Assembly (NCBI RefSeq): GCF_016918075.2
Contig: NZ_JAERPS020000001.1
Span: 682,001 to 746,000, forward strand
Reading direction: 5' to 3'
Length of the DNA: 64,000 bases
DNA from: Rheinheimera maricola
GTDB lineage: Bacteria; Pseudomonadota; Gammaproteobacteria; Enterobacterales; Alteromonadaceae
A program made the position numbers and the translations under genes. The notes beneath the pieces are model-generated. The model was given only the letters and a program-made list of their open reading frames with translations. It was not told the origin of the DNA and searched no databases. This document shows, one piece after another, positions 9,051-17,942 of this stretch; within the stretch, counting starts at the first letter, position 1; every line of letters begins with the position of its first letter.

Positions 9051-12000
9051 TTAGTCAAACTCAAATTTGTAGAGTAAATCAACTGCGTTATCCAGACTGT
9101 TTACTGCTTCCAAATACAGGTTACGCATTATGCGGTAGCGCAGGGTAAATTCGCCAACCGCATTAAAAATGCCATAGCCATATTTAACCTGCAGATCGCG
9201 TGACAAGTAGCCACTTACCGTTACCTGCGAATTGTCTCCGGCACCGGCAGTATCCAGCGTAAGATCGCGTACCCCAAACGCTTCACCCAACTCACCAACA
9301 ACAGCTCCGGTAGAAGCGATCGACATACCAATCAGGCTGGTGGTAAGCGCTGAACCTGCGCTGCCAGAGTCGCTGCCGATATCACGGCCCATCAGCAAAT
9401 ACGCTAACGCATTAGCCTGCGGTTTGGCTGGCTCGGAAAAAATACTGGCAGTGGGGTTATCTGCCGGGCCGGTAACCCGAATACCGGCAATAACGTCATC
9501 TTCCATATTGGCTGGATTACGGATAGCTTCAACATTTAAAAATGGCTGGTCGGCGGGGCCGTTAAAGCTCATTTTGCCCTGGCGGATGAGTAAGTCTTGA
9601 CCATAAGCCCGAAAAGTACCGTCTTGCAGGCGGACATCGCCATTAAACGTTGGCTGTTGCAGTGGCTGCTGGCGCACTCGTAAGTTACCGCTGAGACGGG
9701 TTTGTAAGCCAAAAGCCGACAATTGTACCCGTCTGCCCAGCACCACATTAACATCAGTTTGCAGCGCAAAAGCAGTTTGCCGCTCAGTTTGGATGGGCTG
9801 CAAGTTCTCGTCCAGCAATACCAGATCATCCGTTAACCCCACCGCAGTTTGCGGTAGGCTGTCGATGTTAATGCGAGCAAACGGAATTTGCACTGTGCCG
9901 CTAAGTGACGTCAGACCAGGCTTGGCCGTTAAGGTTAAATCCGGAGCTACTTGCAGTTGTGCCTGCGGAATTTGCAAGCTTAGCTCATCGCCTTTTACGT
10001 TAACAGTAGCTTGCCAGTTATCAATTTGCGGCCAGGTTGCATCTCCATTTAGGTCTATGCGGCCTCTACTGGTGTTAACCAACCCCTGCAGCGTTGCTTG
10101 TTGTCCGTTAAATGCCAGCGCTATGTTGGCATCTGTAACATCAACCGGGGCTTGTTTACCAGCCAGTTTAAAGCTATTTAACGCCAGCTTGCCATTAATG
10201 TCCGGATGGCTTAAATCACCGCTAAAGTGCAAGTCGCTGTTCAGTATGCCGGCAAGCTCACTGTTTTGCTCTAGCAGGGGTTGCAAGAAAGCCAGGCTGA
10301 ACTGCTGTAACAGCAGTTTACCCTGCAGTTGACGCGAAGCGGATTGTACGTCGCTAATGCTGACTTCAGTTTGCAATGCGCTACTGTTATCAAACTGCCA
10401 ATCCAGGCTGCTGTTAAGCGTGTCGTCAGCCAATACCGCGTCCAGCGCCCAGCTTTGCCAGCTCAGTGTAACAGGTTGTTCTGCCTGATAGCGCCAGTCG
10501 CCGCTGCTGCCATTGAGCTTAAGCTGTGCCTGCGGTTGTTTGCCAGATTGCCAGTTAGCACTGACATGCGCATCTACCTGGCCTTGTACGGCCATCTGCG
10601 GCGGTAAAAAATCAGCCAAAGCCGACAAGGCAAACTGTTGTAGTTTAAACTCAACGGCTAGCTGCCCGGCGCCCAGTAGCAGAGGTTCAACTACGCACAG
10701 CTCAGCCGGACTCTGTTGCCAGCAGTGCGGCTGCACTGTTAACTGCGCATTAGCAAAACGGTAATCCAGCTCCGTACTTTCAACCAATTGCCAGCGCCCG
10801 GCCACGCTGTCTAGGCTGGCAGCTAGCAAGGTGCCTTGCCAGTGTTCGTTTGCTTTCAAACTGCCGCTCAGTTCTATAGCGGCATTATGCTCAGCACCGC
10901 TCAGTTGCAGTGTCAGTTGATGCTGTAACTCGCTACCGTTAAGTGTCAGCGTAAGTTGCTCAAAACTGTGTTGCTGATACTCGCCGTTGCTGGCCTGAAG
11001 TGACACTGACGTGGTGAATTTGTGTTCACTGTTAACGCTAAGGTTGGTGTCAAGCGTTAACTGCTGTAGGCTGACGTCCTGCCACTGCAGTGCGTTAGCA
11101 CTAAGCGAGCCGGTCAGCTGTGGCGCCTCGCGTTGACCGGTTATGTTAACGTCAGCGCTGACACTGCCTTGCGCGCCGTTTATGCTTTGCGCCAATGTGG
11201 GTATAGCAACTGTCATCGCCAGTTGCCACTCTTTATCCAACGAGCCGGTCAGGTGGATTTGGTTTTGTGCATGGTGCAGCGTCAGACCCGGCGTATTCAA
11301 GCGGTAATCGCCTTGGCCGCTGTTGTCGGAAGCATTTAAGCTACCGTCCAACTTAAGCTGGTAATCACGTAAGCTGCCGTTAAGCTCTAATTGTGGCAGG
11401 TCCAGCTGCCAGCCGCCTTGTGCTGTTAGCTGGCCGCTAAACAGCATGTCGCCATTGAGCTGGCCACTGTAATCCGGCCAAAATTGGCCCGGTTGGATGT
11501 TGCTTAACTTTACTTCTCCAAGCCAGCTGAGTTGCTGTTGCCAACTCAGCTCTGTCTGGCCGCTAAGCTCTCCGCCAAGGCTGTTAATAACTATGTTTTC
11601 CAGCGTTGCACCCGTCAAGGTGGTGTGGCCATTTAGCTTTACCCGGCTCGCTGGCAGTTGCTCACCACTTAACGCCATCCCGGCATTAAAATGCAATTGT
11701 TCCAGGTTGCCGTTGGCTGCCATTTGTACTTGGTTCAGTTGTATTTCTGCTTCACCGCTAAGCGGCCATTGCAGCTGTGCAGCATTTAAGTGCGCTTTAA
11801 GCGGCAGGGCACTATCTAGCAAGTTTAACCACAACGAGAATTCAGCATTTAACAGCTCACTGGCTTGGGCTTGTAGTTGCAAATCAGCCAATGAGCCATC
11901 CAGTGTCAGACGCAGTCGTTGGCCAGTCAATGGCGTATTGTGCAGCAATAGTCGAATATCCGCTTTTAACGGATAGTCGCCAACAGGTTCTAGTCTGGCT

Positions 12001-12809
12001 GATGCATGCAGCGAAGCCAGTGAATGCTGGATATCAAGTTGGGTTAGTGATATTTGCTGCGGCAGCATTTGCAGACTAAACGCGAGCTCACTGATGGTTT
12101 GCGATTTTGCGCCAGTTTGTTGCAAAGTGAGATCTGACAGGCGAAAACGGTCGATGAATAAGCTCAGTGGCAAGGAGATATCATGCAGTTGTGGCACCTG
12201 ATAGGCAAAGGCTTCATCAGCGGCATTATTATCCGTTGCTTGCGGCAACGTCAGAGTGACCTGCTGCCAGTGAGGCTGATTAAGTTGGACTTTATTGCCC
12301 CACAGCGTGGCAGCCGTGTTGAATTGTTGCCAGCTTAACGTCGTACCAGCAACCACTACGTTGGCGTCGTTCAGTTGCAGCTGAGTAATCTCAATGGCAA
12401 ATGGTAACCATAAGCGTGCAGCAGCTTGCTGCGTGTCTGGTGGTGGATTGTCGGTATCGGCAATGTCAACAGCTAATCCTTGCACTGCAAGTTGTTCTAC
12501 ACATAGGGTAAAGCGCAAAAAACAGCCATTGTTAATTTGCAATGTGCTTTGTTTTAACGTCAGCTTTAGCGCGTCATCCTGCCAGCGCAGACCATGCAAG
12601 GTATTACCGCCCAGCAGACTGCCTTCGCTGCGCTCTACGCTGAATCCACTGATGAAATGTTGTGCCAGCCAAAGGTTAACACTTAAGCCTGCGGAGGTGT
12701 AAAGCAGGGTAAACAATATGGCTACAAGTGCAGCACTGGGCAGCAATAATGTCCAATTTAGTAATTTAGCGCTACGTTTCAGCCAACGTTTCGCGGTGGG
12801 TTTACTCAT
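9051..12809 (-). CDS. tamB: Translocation and assembly module subunit TamB
   Basis: 1252 residues, typical of TamB. An N-terminal membrane anchor (about 15-38, LLPSAALVAILFTLLYTSA) is followed by a long series of hydrophobic beta-strand repeats that build the periplasm-spanning groove, and by the conserved C-terminal DUF490 domain (FNGPADQPFLNVEAIRNPA, YLLMGRD, KYGYGIFNAVGEFTLRYR, ending YKFEFD). TamB works with the Omp85 protein TamA in outer-membrane protein assembly and, with AsmA-like proteins, in anterograde phospholipid transport. The start codon overlaps the tamA stop (ATGA), so expression is coupled. The gene is very rich in Gln and Leu codons, like many genes here. Confidence 0.96.
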   Translation of the reverse strand: MSKPTAKRWLKRSAKLLNWTLLLPSAALVAILFTLLYTSAGLSVNLWLAQHFISGFSVERSEGSLLGGNTLHGLRWQDDALKLTLKQSTLQINNGCFLRFTLCVEQLAVQGLAVDIADTDNPPPDTQQAAARLWLPFAIEITQLQLNDANVVVAGTTLSWQQFNTAATLWGNKVQLNQPHWQQVTLTLPQATDNNAADEAFAYQVPQLHDISLPLSLFIDRFRLSDLTLQQTGAKSQTISELAFSLQMLPQQISLTQLDIQHSLASLHASARLEPVGDYPLKADIRLLLHNTPLTGQRLRLTLDGSLADLQLQAQASELLNAEFSLWLNLLDSALPLKAHLNAAQLQWPLSGEAEIQLNQVQMAANGNLEQLHFNAGMALSGEQLPASRVKLNGHTTLTGATLENIVINSLGGELSGQTELSWQQQLSWLGEVKLSNIQPGQFWPDYSGQLNGDMLFSGQLTAQGGWQLDLPQLELNGSLRDYQLKLDGSLNASDNSGQGDYRLNTPGLTLHHAQNQIHLTGSLDKEWQLAMTVAIPTLAQSINGAQGSVSADVNITGQREAPQLTGSLSANALQWQDVSLQQLTLDTNLSVNSEHKFTTSVSLQASNGEYQQHSFEQLTLTLNGSELQHQLTLQLSGAEHNAAIELSGSLKANEHWQGTLLAASLDSVAGRWQLVESTELDYRFANAQLTVQPHCWQQSPAELCVVEPLLLGAGQLAVEFKLQQFALSALADFLPPQMAVQGQVDAHVSANWQSGKQPQAQLKLNGSSGDWRYQAEQPVTLSWQSWALDAVLADDTLNSSLDWQFDNSSALQTEVSISDVQSASRQLQGKLLLQQFSLAFLQPLLEQNSELAGILNSDLHFSGDLSHPDINGKLALNSFKLAGKQAPVDVTDANIALAFNGQQATLQGLVNTSRGRIDLNGDATWPQIDNWQATVNVKGDELSLQIPQAQLQVAPDLTLTAKPGLTSLSGTVQIPFARINIDSLPQTAVGLTDDLVLLDENLQPIQTERQTAFALQTDVNVVLGRRVQLSAFGLQTRLSGNLRVRQQPLQQPTFNGDVRLQDGTFRAYGQDLLIRQGKMSFNGPADQPFLNVEAIRNPANMEDDVIAGIRVTGPADNPTASIFSEPAKPQANALAYLLMGRDIGSDSGSAGSALTTSLIGMSIASTGAVVGELGEAFGVRDLTLDTAGAGDNSQVTVSGYLSRDLQVKYGYGIFNAVGEFTLRYRIMRNLYLEAVNSLDNAVDLLYKFEFD

Positions 12810-14530
12810 AATTCCGGCCCCAGGGCAAAGTGCAATTGGAAACCTTTGTCAGGCCCATCCAGGCCCCAGGCAAAATCAAGTCGCACCGGACCAACGGGAG
12901 AAGCCCAGCGCACGCCAAAACCAACGCCTTGCACCCACTCGGGTTTATCATCCCAGGCGCTGCCATAATCACTAAATGCTGCCAGCCACCAATTACCTTT
13001 TACACGGTATTGGTATTCCAGTGCCGCAGTTGCCATATAGCGGCCACCGGTTAATTCATCTTCGCTGTTGCGCGGCGATACAGTTTCATAGCCATAACCA
13101 CGAATACTGTTATCGCCACCGGCAAAAAAGCGCAGTGAAGGGGGTAATTGTGATAAGCCTTCCATCAAGACAGCACCGCCATCAAGGCGGGTAACTAAGC
13201 GATGATTATTACCGGCACTGCCAATCCAGCCTATACGGCTGCGCAAGCGTACAAAGCTGGCATCAGAGCCCCAGGCTTCATCTGATACCTCAACGCCCAG
13301 TAATAATCTGTTAGCCGATGAGGGCATGGAGCCACTGGATTGTTTGCTGCGGTTGAAACTTATTCCCGGCATAATCAGGCTAATGCTGGCGTTTTGGTCC
13401 GCCTGGACAAAGTCTTCATATAACCAACGTACCGATGCTGTGCGATACCAGTCGCTTTGCAGCAACCAGTGGCGCTCCAGCGCCAGATTAGATTCGCGGC
13501 TTTCTGTGTCCTGATTATCACGGTTACGAAAACCAAGCTGTACCTGGTAAAAGTCATTGGCGACACTGGCCAGTGGTACTTTGTAGGCGGCCTCGACGCT
13601 TTGCTCAATCTCTGATAGCGCCAATTTACTGCTTAGGCTATGGCCGGATCTATTAAGCCAGGGTTTATTCCAGTTTAGTTTTAATCGGGTTTTTACATCG
13701 GTTGAGTAACCGATGCCAGTTTCTATAATGTTGCGCCGTTCCGGCTGAAGCTCCACGTTGATCGGCAGCGTAAAATTCTGTATCTGCGTAGTGTTACCCT
13801 CGACTAAAATTGAAGAAAACCAGCCGGTCGTGGCTAATGCCTGATTAAGCTCGCCTAATTGACTGGTCAGATAAAAATCACCGTGATTAAACGGAATTAA
13901 AGAACGTAACCCAGGCTCAGCTATTTGGTTGCCGTTAAAACTTACCGCACCAAACTTGTAGCGCTTTCCAGAGTTAAAGTGTAGACGGACAAAAGCTTGC
14001 TTTAGCTCGGGTGCAACCTCAAGCCGTGTCAGGGTGAAATCGGCATCAAAGTAACCTTTGCGCAGTGCCAAGCTTTTTAAGGCACTTTTAAAGCCGTCAT
14101 AGGCACCATGATGCAGCACCTGACCTTGCTTGGGTGCTTGCTTGCTTAGTAAGGCGGCAAAATCGGCATCTACTGTGGCATCACCGGACAAGTGTATATC
14201 GCTTTGGCTGATACGCACCGGCTCGCCTGCCTGCACCTGGATGTGCATTATTCGCGGTGTTGCTTCGTTGGCTGTTACAGTTATGTCGCTATGGTAATAA
14301 CCCAAAGCTTGCAACGCAGTTTGAATTTCCTGCTGTAATGTAGTTTGAAACCGCACGCCCGGCGTGTGGTTGCCCGCCGTATATTTTTGCAGATAAATGT
14401 CGATATTATCCCGCATTGCGCCATTTACACCGCTAATTTTAAATTGATATGGTGTTTGCGCGCACACGGTATAGCTAAGACTGAGTATGGCTGCCAGCGC
14501 TGTAGAAATAAGCAAACCGCGGTTATGCAT
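12806..14530 (-). CDS. tamA: Translocation and assembly module subunit TamA (Omp85 family)
   Basis: 574 residues from ATG 14530, which begins a clear signal peptide (MHNRGLLISTALAAILSLS...VCAQ) and gives a length close to E. coli TamA (577). The frame runs open upstream to 14677 but those 49 residues are not signal-like. Three POTRA domains occupy about 25-260; the C-terminal 16-strand barrel carries the Omp85 signature near RFFAGGDNSIRGYGY (lid-lock loop VRGY-type motif, here IRGY) and ends with ALGPEL. It inserts or folds autotransporter-type outer-membrane proteins together with TamB, encoded immediately downstream with a four-base overlap. Confidence 0.95.
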   Translation of the reverse strand: MHNRGLLISTALAAILSLSYTVCAQTPYQFKISGVNGAMRDNIDIYLQKYTAGNHTPGVRFQTTLQQEIQTALQALGYYHSDITVTANEATPRIMHIQVQAGEPVRISQSDIHLSGDATVDADFAALLSKQAPKQGQVLHHGAYDGFKSALKSLALRKGYFDADFTLTRLEVAPELKQAFVRLHFNSGKRYKFGAVSFNGNQIAEPGLRSLIPFNHGDFYLTSQLGELNQALATTGWFSSILVEGNTTQIQNFTLPINVELQPERRNIIETGIGYSTDVKTRLKLNWNKPWLNRSGHSLSSKLALSEIEQSVEAAYKVPLASVANDFYQVQLGFRNRDNQDTESRESNLALERHWLLQSDWYRTASVRWLYEDFVQADQNASISLIMPGISFNRSKQSSGSMPSSANRLLLGVEVSDEAWGSDASFVRLRSRIGWIGSAGNNHRLVTRLDGGAVLMEGLSQLPPSLRFFAGGDNSIRGYGYETVSPRNSEDELTGGRYMATAALEYQYRVKGNWWLAAFSDYGSAWDDKPEWVQGVGFGVRWASPVGPVRLDFAWGLDGPDKGFQLHFALGPEL

Positions 14531-14752
14531 CGGCGTAAAAAAATCCCGTATTAAGAAAGTAAAAAAATTGAAAGCGGGGCTATTATGGCGCACGCAGCTT
14601 GTTAATGTACACTGCGTTGCATAAATCGAGACTGAACAGATGCAGCAATAGCGGGATAATGCCACAGCATGGTACAACTTAAGGGCTGATATCAGTTATA
14701 CTGCCGGCACTAAAAAGCGGTAGCAAAACCGCCATCTGACAAGGGCAGTATT

Positions 14753-15868
14753 ATGAAAAGTGTTGTTATCAGCGGCTCAGGCCTGTTTACGCCAGAAAAC
14801 ATTATAACGAATGACGAATTGGTCGCCAGCTACAACCAGTATGTTGACCAGTTTAATGGGCAACAAGCCACTGCAATCGTAGCTGGTGACGTTGTGGCGC
14901 TGGAGTATTCCAGTAGCGAGTTTATTGAAAAAGCCTCCGGCATTAAAGCTCGGCATGTGTTGTACAAAGACGGCATTTTAGACCCCAACGTGATGCATCC
15001 TGTATTTCCCCGTCGCAGTGAAGAACAACCGCCGGAAATGGTAGAGATGGCGTTGTCGGCAGCACGTGAAGCGATGGCACAGGCAAATAAAACTGCAGCG
15101 GATATCGACTTGATTATCTGTGCTGCTTCAAATATGCAGCGACCTTACCCGGCGTTATCAATTGAGCTGCAACAATTATTGGGTGTCGCCGGTTACGCTT
15201 TTGATATGAACGTGGCGTGCTCGTCCGCAACCTTTGCGATTAGCAATGCTGTAAACGCTATTCGTGGCGGCACGGCAAAAGTTGTATTGGTGGTAAACCC
15301 GGAGTTTGCCTCGCCGCAAGTCAATTACCGCAGCCGCGACAGCCATTTTATTTTTGGTGATGTTTGCACTGCCACCATCATTGAAGCCGAAGAAAGCTGT
15401 ACAGCAAATAATGCATACCGCATCAACGGTATGCGCTTGAAAACGGAATTTTCTAACAATATCCGCTGTGAAGTTGGTTATACCGAACATTGTTTGCCAG
15501 CAGATCCGCTAGTGCCCTTTTTTACCCAACAAGGCCGTAAGGTGTTTAAAGAATTACTGCCGATCGTGGCAGAGGTTATTCAGGCTGAAATGGCACTGCA
15601 GCAAGTTAAACCGGAGCAGCTAAAGCGGCTGTGGCTACATCAGGCCAATATTAATATGAATATTTTTGCTGCGAAAAAGATCCTTGGCAGAGACCCTGAA
15701 CCTGAAGAAGCACCTTTGGTGCTGGATACCTATGCCAATACCGCATCCGCGGGTTCAATTATTGCTTTTCACAAGAATAAAACAGGCTTGCAAGCCGGAG
15801 ATCACGCTATATTGTGTTCTTTTGGTGCCGGGTATTCTGTGGGATGTTTAGTCTTGCAAAAGTGCTGA
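14753..15868 (+). CDS. Beta-ketoacyl-ACP synthase III-family (FabH-like) enzyme
   Basis: 371 residues, thiolase fold. The catalytic triad of the KAS III family is visible: Cys156 in NVACSSATFA, His296 in LHQANINMN, and Asn329 in YANTASAGS. It is longer than housekeeping FabH (about 317-330) because of an insertion at about 30-75 and 90-100 (SSSEFIEKASGIKARHV, HPVFPRRSEEQPPEMV). Such longer FabH-like proteins occur singly in many gammaproteobacteria and may start fatty-acid synthesis or condense special acyl units. No other fatty-acid gene is near, so the substrate is open. Confidence 0.88.
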   Translation: MKSVVISGSGLFTPENIITNDELVASYNQYVDQFNGQQATAIVAGDVVALEYSSSEFIEKASGIKARHVLYKDGILDPNVMHPVFPRRSEEQPPEMVEMALSAAREAMAQANKTAADIDLIICAASNMQRPYPALSIELQQLLGVAGYAFDMNVACSSATFAISNAVNAIRGGTAKVVLVVNPEFASPQVNYRSRDSHFIFGDVCTATIIEAEESCTANNAYRINGMRLKTEFSNNIRCEVGYTEHCLPADPLVPFFTQQGRKVFKELLPIVAEVIQAEMALQQVKPEQLKRLWLHQANINMNIFAAKKILGRDPEPEEAPLVLDTYANTASAGSIIAFHKNKTGLQAGDHAILCSFGAGYSVGCLVLQKC

Positions 15869-15885
15869 AATAACACCTCTACAGT

Positions 15886-15913
15886 AGTAAGGGCAGCATA
15901 AGCTGCCCTTACT
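15886..15913. terminator. Bidirectional hairpin between convergent genes
   Basis: A perfect 12-base inverted repeat (AGTAAGGGCAGC with loop ATAA) lies between the FabH-like gene (ends 15868) and the CBM48-type gene (ends 15917 on the other strand). Neither side has a long T tract, so it may act as a terminator or only as an mRNA 3' stabiliser. Confidence 0.65.
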
Positions 15914-15916
15914 ATG

Positions 15917-16225
15917 TTATAAGCGGATAACCGAGTTATTATCATAAGACAGCGGTGAAGGCTGATAGCTGTCTGCTGCCTCGTCATTCAGCCAGGTTCC
16001 ACCATTTACCAAGTAGCGGAACTGATATTCTTTATTCTTCTCCAGGTTCAGCGTGGCGGTAAAGTCGCCGGTTTTGCTTTTTTTCATTGGCAAGGCTACC
16101 GGATCCCAGTCGTTAAATTCGCCCAATAGTGCTACTTGTTCAATTTGCGCCATCCGGTGTGCCGGCAGGGTAAAAGTCACTTTACATACTGGCTTGGTTT
16201 TCAAGTATTGCTTACTGATACTCAT
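15917..16225 (-). CDS. Small isoamylase N-domain / CBM48-like protein
   Basis: 102 residues from ATG 16225, which has a good ribosome site (GAGGGA) eight bases upstream; an upstream in-frame extension to 16255 looks untranslated. It consists of one early-set Ig-like domain: VTFTLP, VALLGEFNDWDPVALPMKK, EYQFRYLVNGGTWLNDEAAD, the glycogen-binding pattern of isoamylase N-domains and AMPK beta (GxFNxW...YxFRYxVDG). Stand-alone CBM48-like proteins are common in Alteromonadales and may bind glycogen or act as small regulators. No glycogen genes are adjacent. Confidence 0.85.
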   Translation of the reverse strand: MSISKQYLKTKPVCKVTFTLPAHRMAQIEQVALLGEFNDWDPVALPMKKSKTGDFTATLNLEKNKEYQFRYLVNGGTWLNDEAADSYQPSPLSYDNNSVIRL

Positions 16226-16714
16226 CGTATTTCCCTCAATGTAATAATTAAACACAAATACGTCTTGGCGCTTGTCAGCTTAGAATACGTTTGTAAACGT
16301 GTTAACGAATAATGCGGTAGTTTTATGATGTAATTATGAACAGTCCGCCCTCCAAAACACCTTAGGGAATTTAGCCAGGCTGTGCAAATAATTGTTTCTC
16401 AGGTTTATATAACTAAACGATCAAAAGTGCGTGAGTCTGGGCTGAGAAATTCAGTTGTAACAAGATATTACATTGTTGTCGGCTGTTAGCATGGCGATGG
16501 AAAGAATACGATTGCATTAGCATAGCCTTAACTAGCGTGAAGGGCAGTAAATTCGGGTACTTAATGCATTAGCGCTTAGCGTTTTATTAGCCAAAGCCTG
16601 GTAGCGTTATTTGTGTGCTTATCTACACTGATACAAAGCGTAACATTCATCACGTTACTTTAAATCGGCATGGCTCTAGTATAGCGTCAGAAAAATAGCA
16701 TTGTGGGTATAAAC
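16226..16714. other. Intergenic region of about 490 bases, promoter region of the RND pair
   Basis: No open frame with coding character is seen on either strand. The only clear structure is the 14-base palindrome ACGTTTGTAAACGT at 16287-16300, which could be an operator for the small divergent gene or for the efflux operon. The stretch just before the RND operon is AT-rich but I cannot fix a promoter. No RNA gene was recognised. Confidence 0.5.
16287..16300. promoter_or_regulatory. 14-base palindrome, possible operator
   Basis: ACGTTTGTAAACGT is a perfect inverted repeat in the long divergent region between the CBM48-like gene and the RND operon. Its size suits a TetR- or similar dimeric repressor, but it lies over 400 bases from the RND start, so it may belong to the small gene. 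Function is inferred from symmetry only. Confidence 0.3.
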
Positions 16715-17938
16715 ATGGCAGCAAAAGTTTTGAAAGTTCTGATTCCGGTCGGTGTAATTGTAGTCGCCGTAGTATTAGCCGGCGGTTTGATGAAAATGCG
16801 CAAACCGCCAGAAAAGAAAGAAGAGCAGCGCCCCGCAGTGCTGATCACCGCGACGCCGATACAAACGGAAGACTTGGTCTATCGCATTCAATCACAAGGC
16901 ACCGTTAAGCCAAAATTAGAAACGAGTTTAAGCTCGGAGGTAAATGGCCGAATTGTTGAAGTGGCCGCTAATTTTATAGAAGGTGGCTTTTTTAACGCCG
17001 GTGATCTGCTGATCCAGGTAGAGCAGGCAGATTATCAAACTAATGTAAAAGCGGCAGAAGCCAGCTTGACTAATGCTCAAGCGGCACTTGAAGAAGAAAA
17101 AGCTCGCGGTAGAGTAGCAGAAGAGGAATGGCGCTCTTTTACTGATGGCAAAGCACCAGAGTTGGGATTGCGTCGGCCACAACTGGCCGGTGCACTGGCC
17201 AATGTGCGTTCAGCTGAAGCCGAGCTTGAACGTGCTAAACGTGATTTAGCCCGCACTGAAATTCGGGCGCCCTATGCCGGTATGGTGAAAAGCCGTAGCG
17301 TAAATCTAGGACAGTTTATCAGTCGCGGTGCCAGTGTCGGCATGATTTACGGCACTGATGTTGCCGAGGTGCGCTTGCCCATTACCGATAACGATGCGGG
17401 TTTTATCAAACTGCCAGATTTTAATAATACTGCAACTAAGCCTGATGTGGTTTTAACGGCGGTAGTAGGCGGCGAGCTGATGCAGTGGTCTGCCAAACTG
17501 GTGCGGACCGAGGGCGTGCTGGACGAACGCAGCCGGGTCATTTATGCCGTAGCGCAGGTTGAAGACCCGTACCAGCGTAATCAAAATACTGCGGCGCCGC
17601 TGCGGTTTGGCCGTTTTGTGCAAGCGCAGGTTATGGGTAATTCCACGACAGACGTGGTTGTGGTATCAAGACATCTACTGTTGGCACAGCAGCAAATTCT
17701 GGTGGTGGATAAAGATAGCCAACTGCAGTTCCGCCCAGTTGAGCTGGAGCGTACCGATGAACGTTTTGCCTACGTTAAAAGTGGTTTTGTTGCTGGTGAC
17801 CGTTTAGCGACATCCGCTATTGCCAACCCGTTAGCCGGCACGGTAGTAAGAATTGCGTCAGAGCAGGAAGCCGAGCAAGTCGCAGAGCAGCAAGCAACGG
17901 CTGAAGAGCCAGTATTGACCACGCTGGTGAAGGAGTAA
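16715..17938 (+). CDS. RND efflux periplasmic adaptor subunit (system 1)
   Basis: About 407 residues from ATG 16715; an in-frame GTG at 16703 is better read as part of the ribosome site (GTGGG). An N-terminal membrane anchor (MAAKVLKVLIPVGVIVVAVVLAGG) is followed by the adaptor domains: a beta-barrel/lipoyl region (QSQGTVKPKLETSLSSEVNGRI), an alpha-helical hairpin rich in Ala/Glu (NVKAAEASLTNAQAALEEEK), the second lipoyl half (RTEIRAPYAGMVKSRSV) and the membrane-proximal domain. It links the downstream inner-membrane pump to an outer-membrane TolC-type channel, which is not encoded here. Four bases separate it from the pump gene. Confidence 0.93.
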   Translation: MAAKVLKVLIPVGVIVVAVVLAGGLMKMRKPPEKKEEQRPAVLITATPIQTEDLVYRIQSQGTVKPKLETSLSSEVNGRIVEVAANFIEGGFFNAGDLLIQVEQADYQTNVKAAEASLTNAQAALEEEKARGRVAEEEWRSFTDGKAPELGLRRPQLAGALANVRSAEAELERAKRDLARTEIRAPYAGMVKSRSVNLGQFISRGASVGMIYGTDVAEVRLPITDNDAGFIKLPDFNNTATKPDVVLTAVVGGELMQWSAKLVRTEGVLDERSRVIYAVAQVEDPYQRNQNTAAPLRFGRFVQAQVMGNSTTDVVVVSRHLLLAQQQILVVDKDSQLQFRPVELERTDERFAYVKSGFVAGDRLATSAIANPLAGTVVRIASEQEAEQVAEQQATAEEPVLTTLVKE

Positions 17939-17942
17939 CCTT

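Noticed and set aside
9232..12975. Many plus-strand frames opposite tamB and tamA
   Set aside because: They are antisense shadows of the long, strongly supported tamB and tamA genes; their compositions (Ser/Cys/Ala-rich) are typical of antisense frames.
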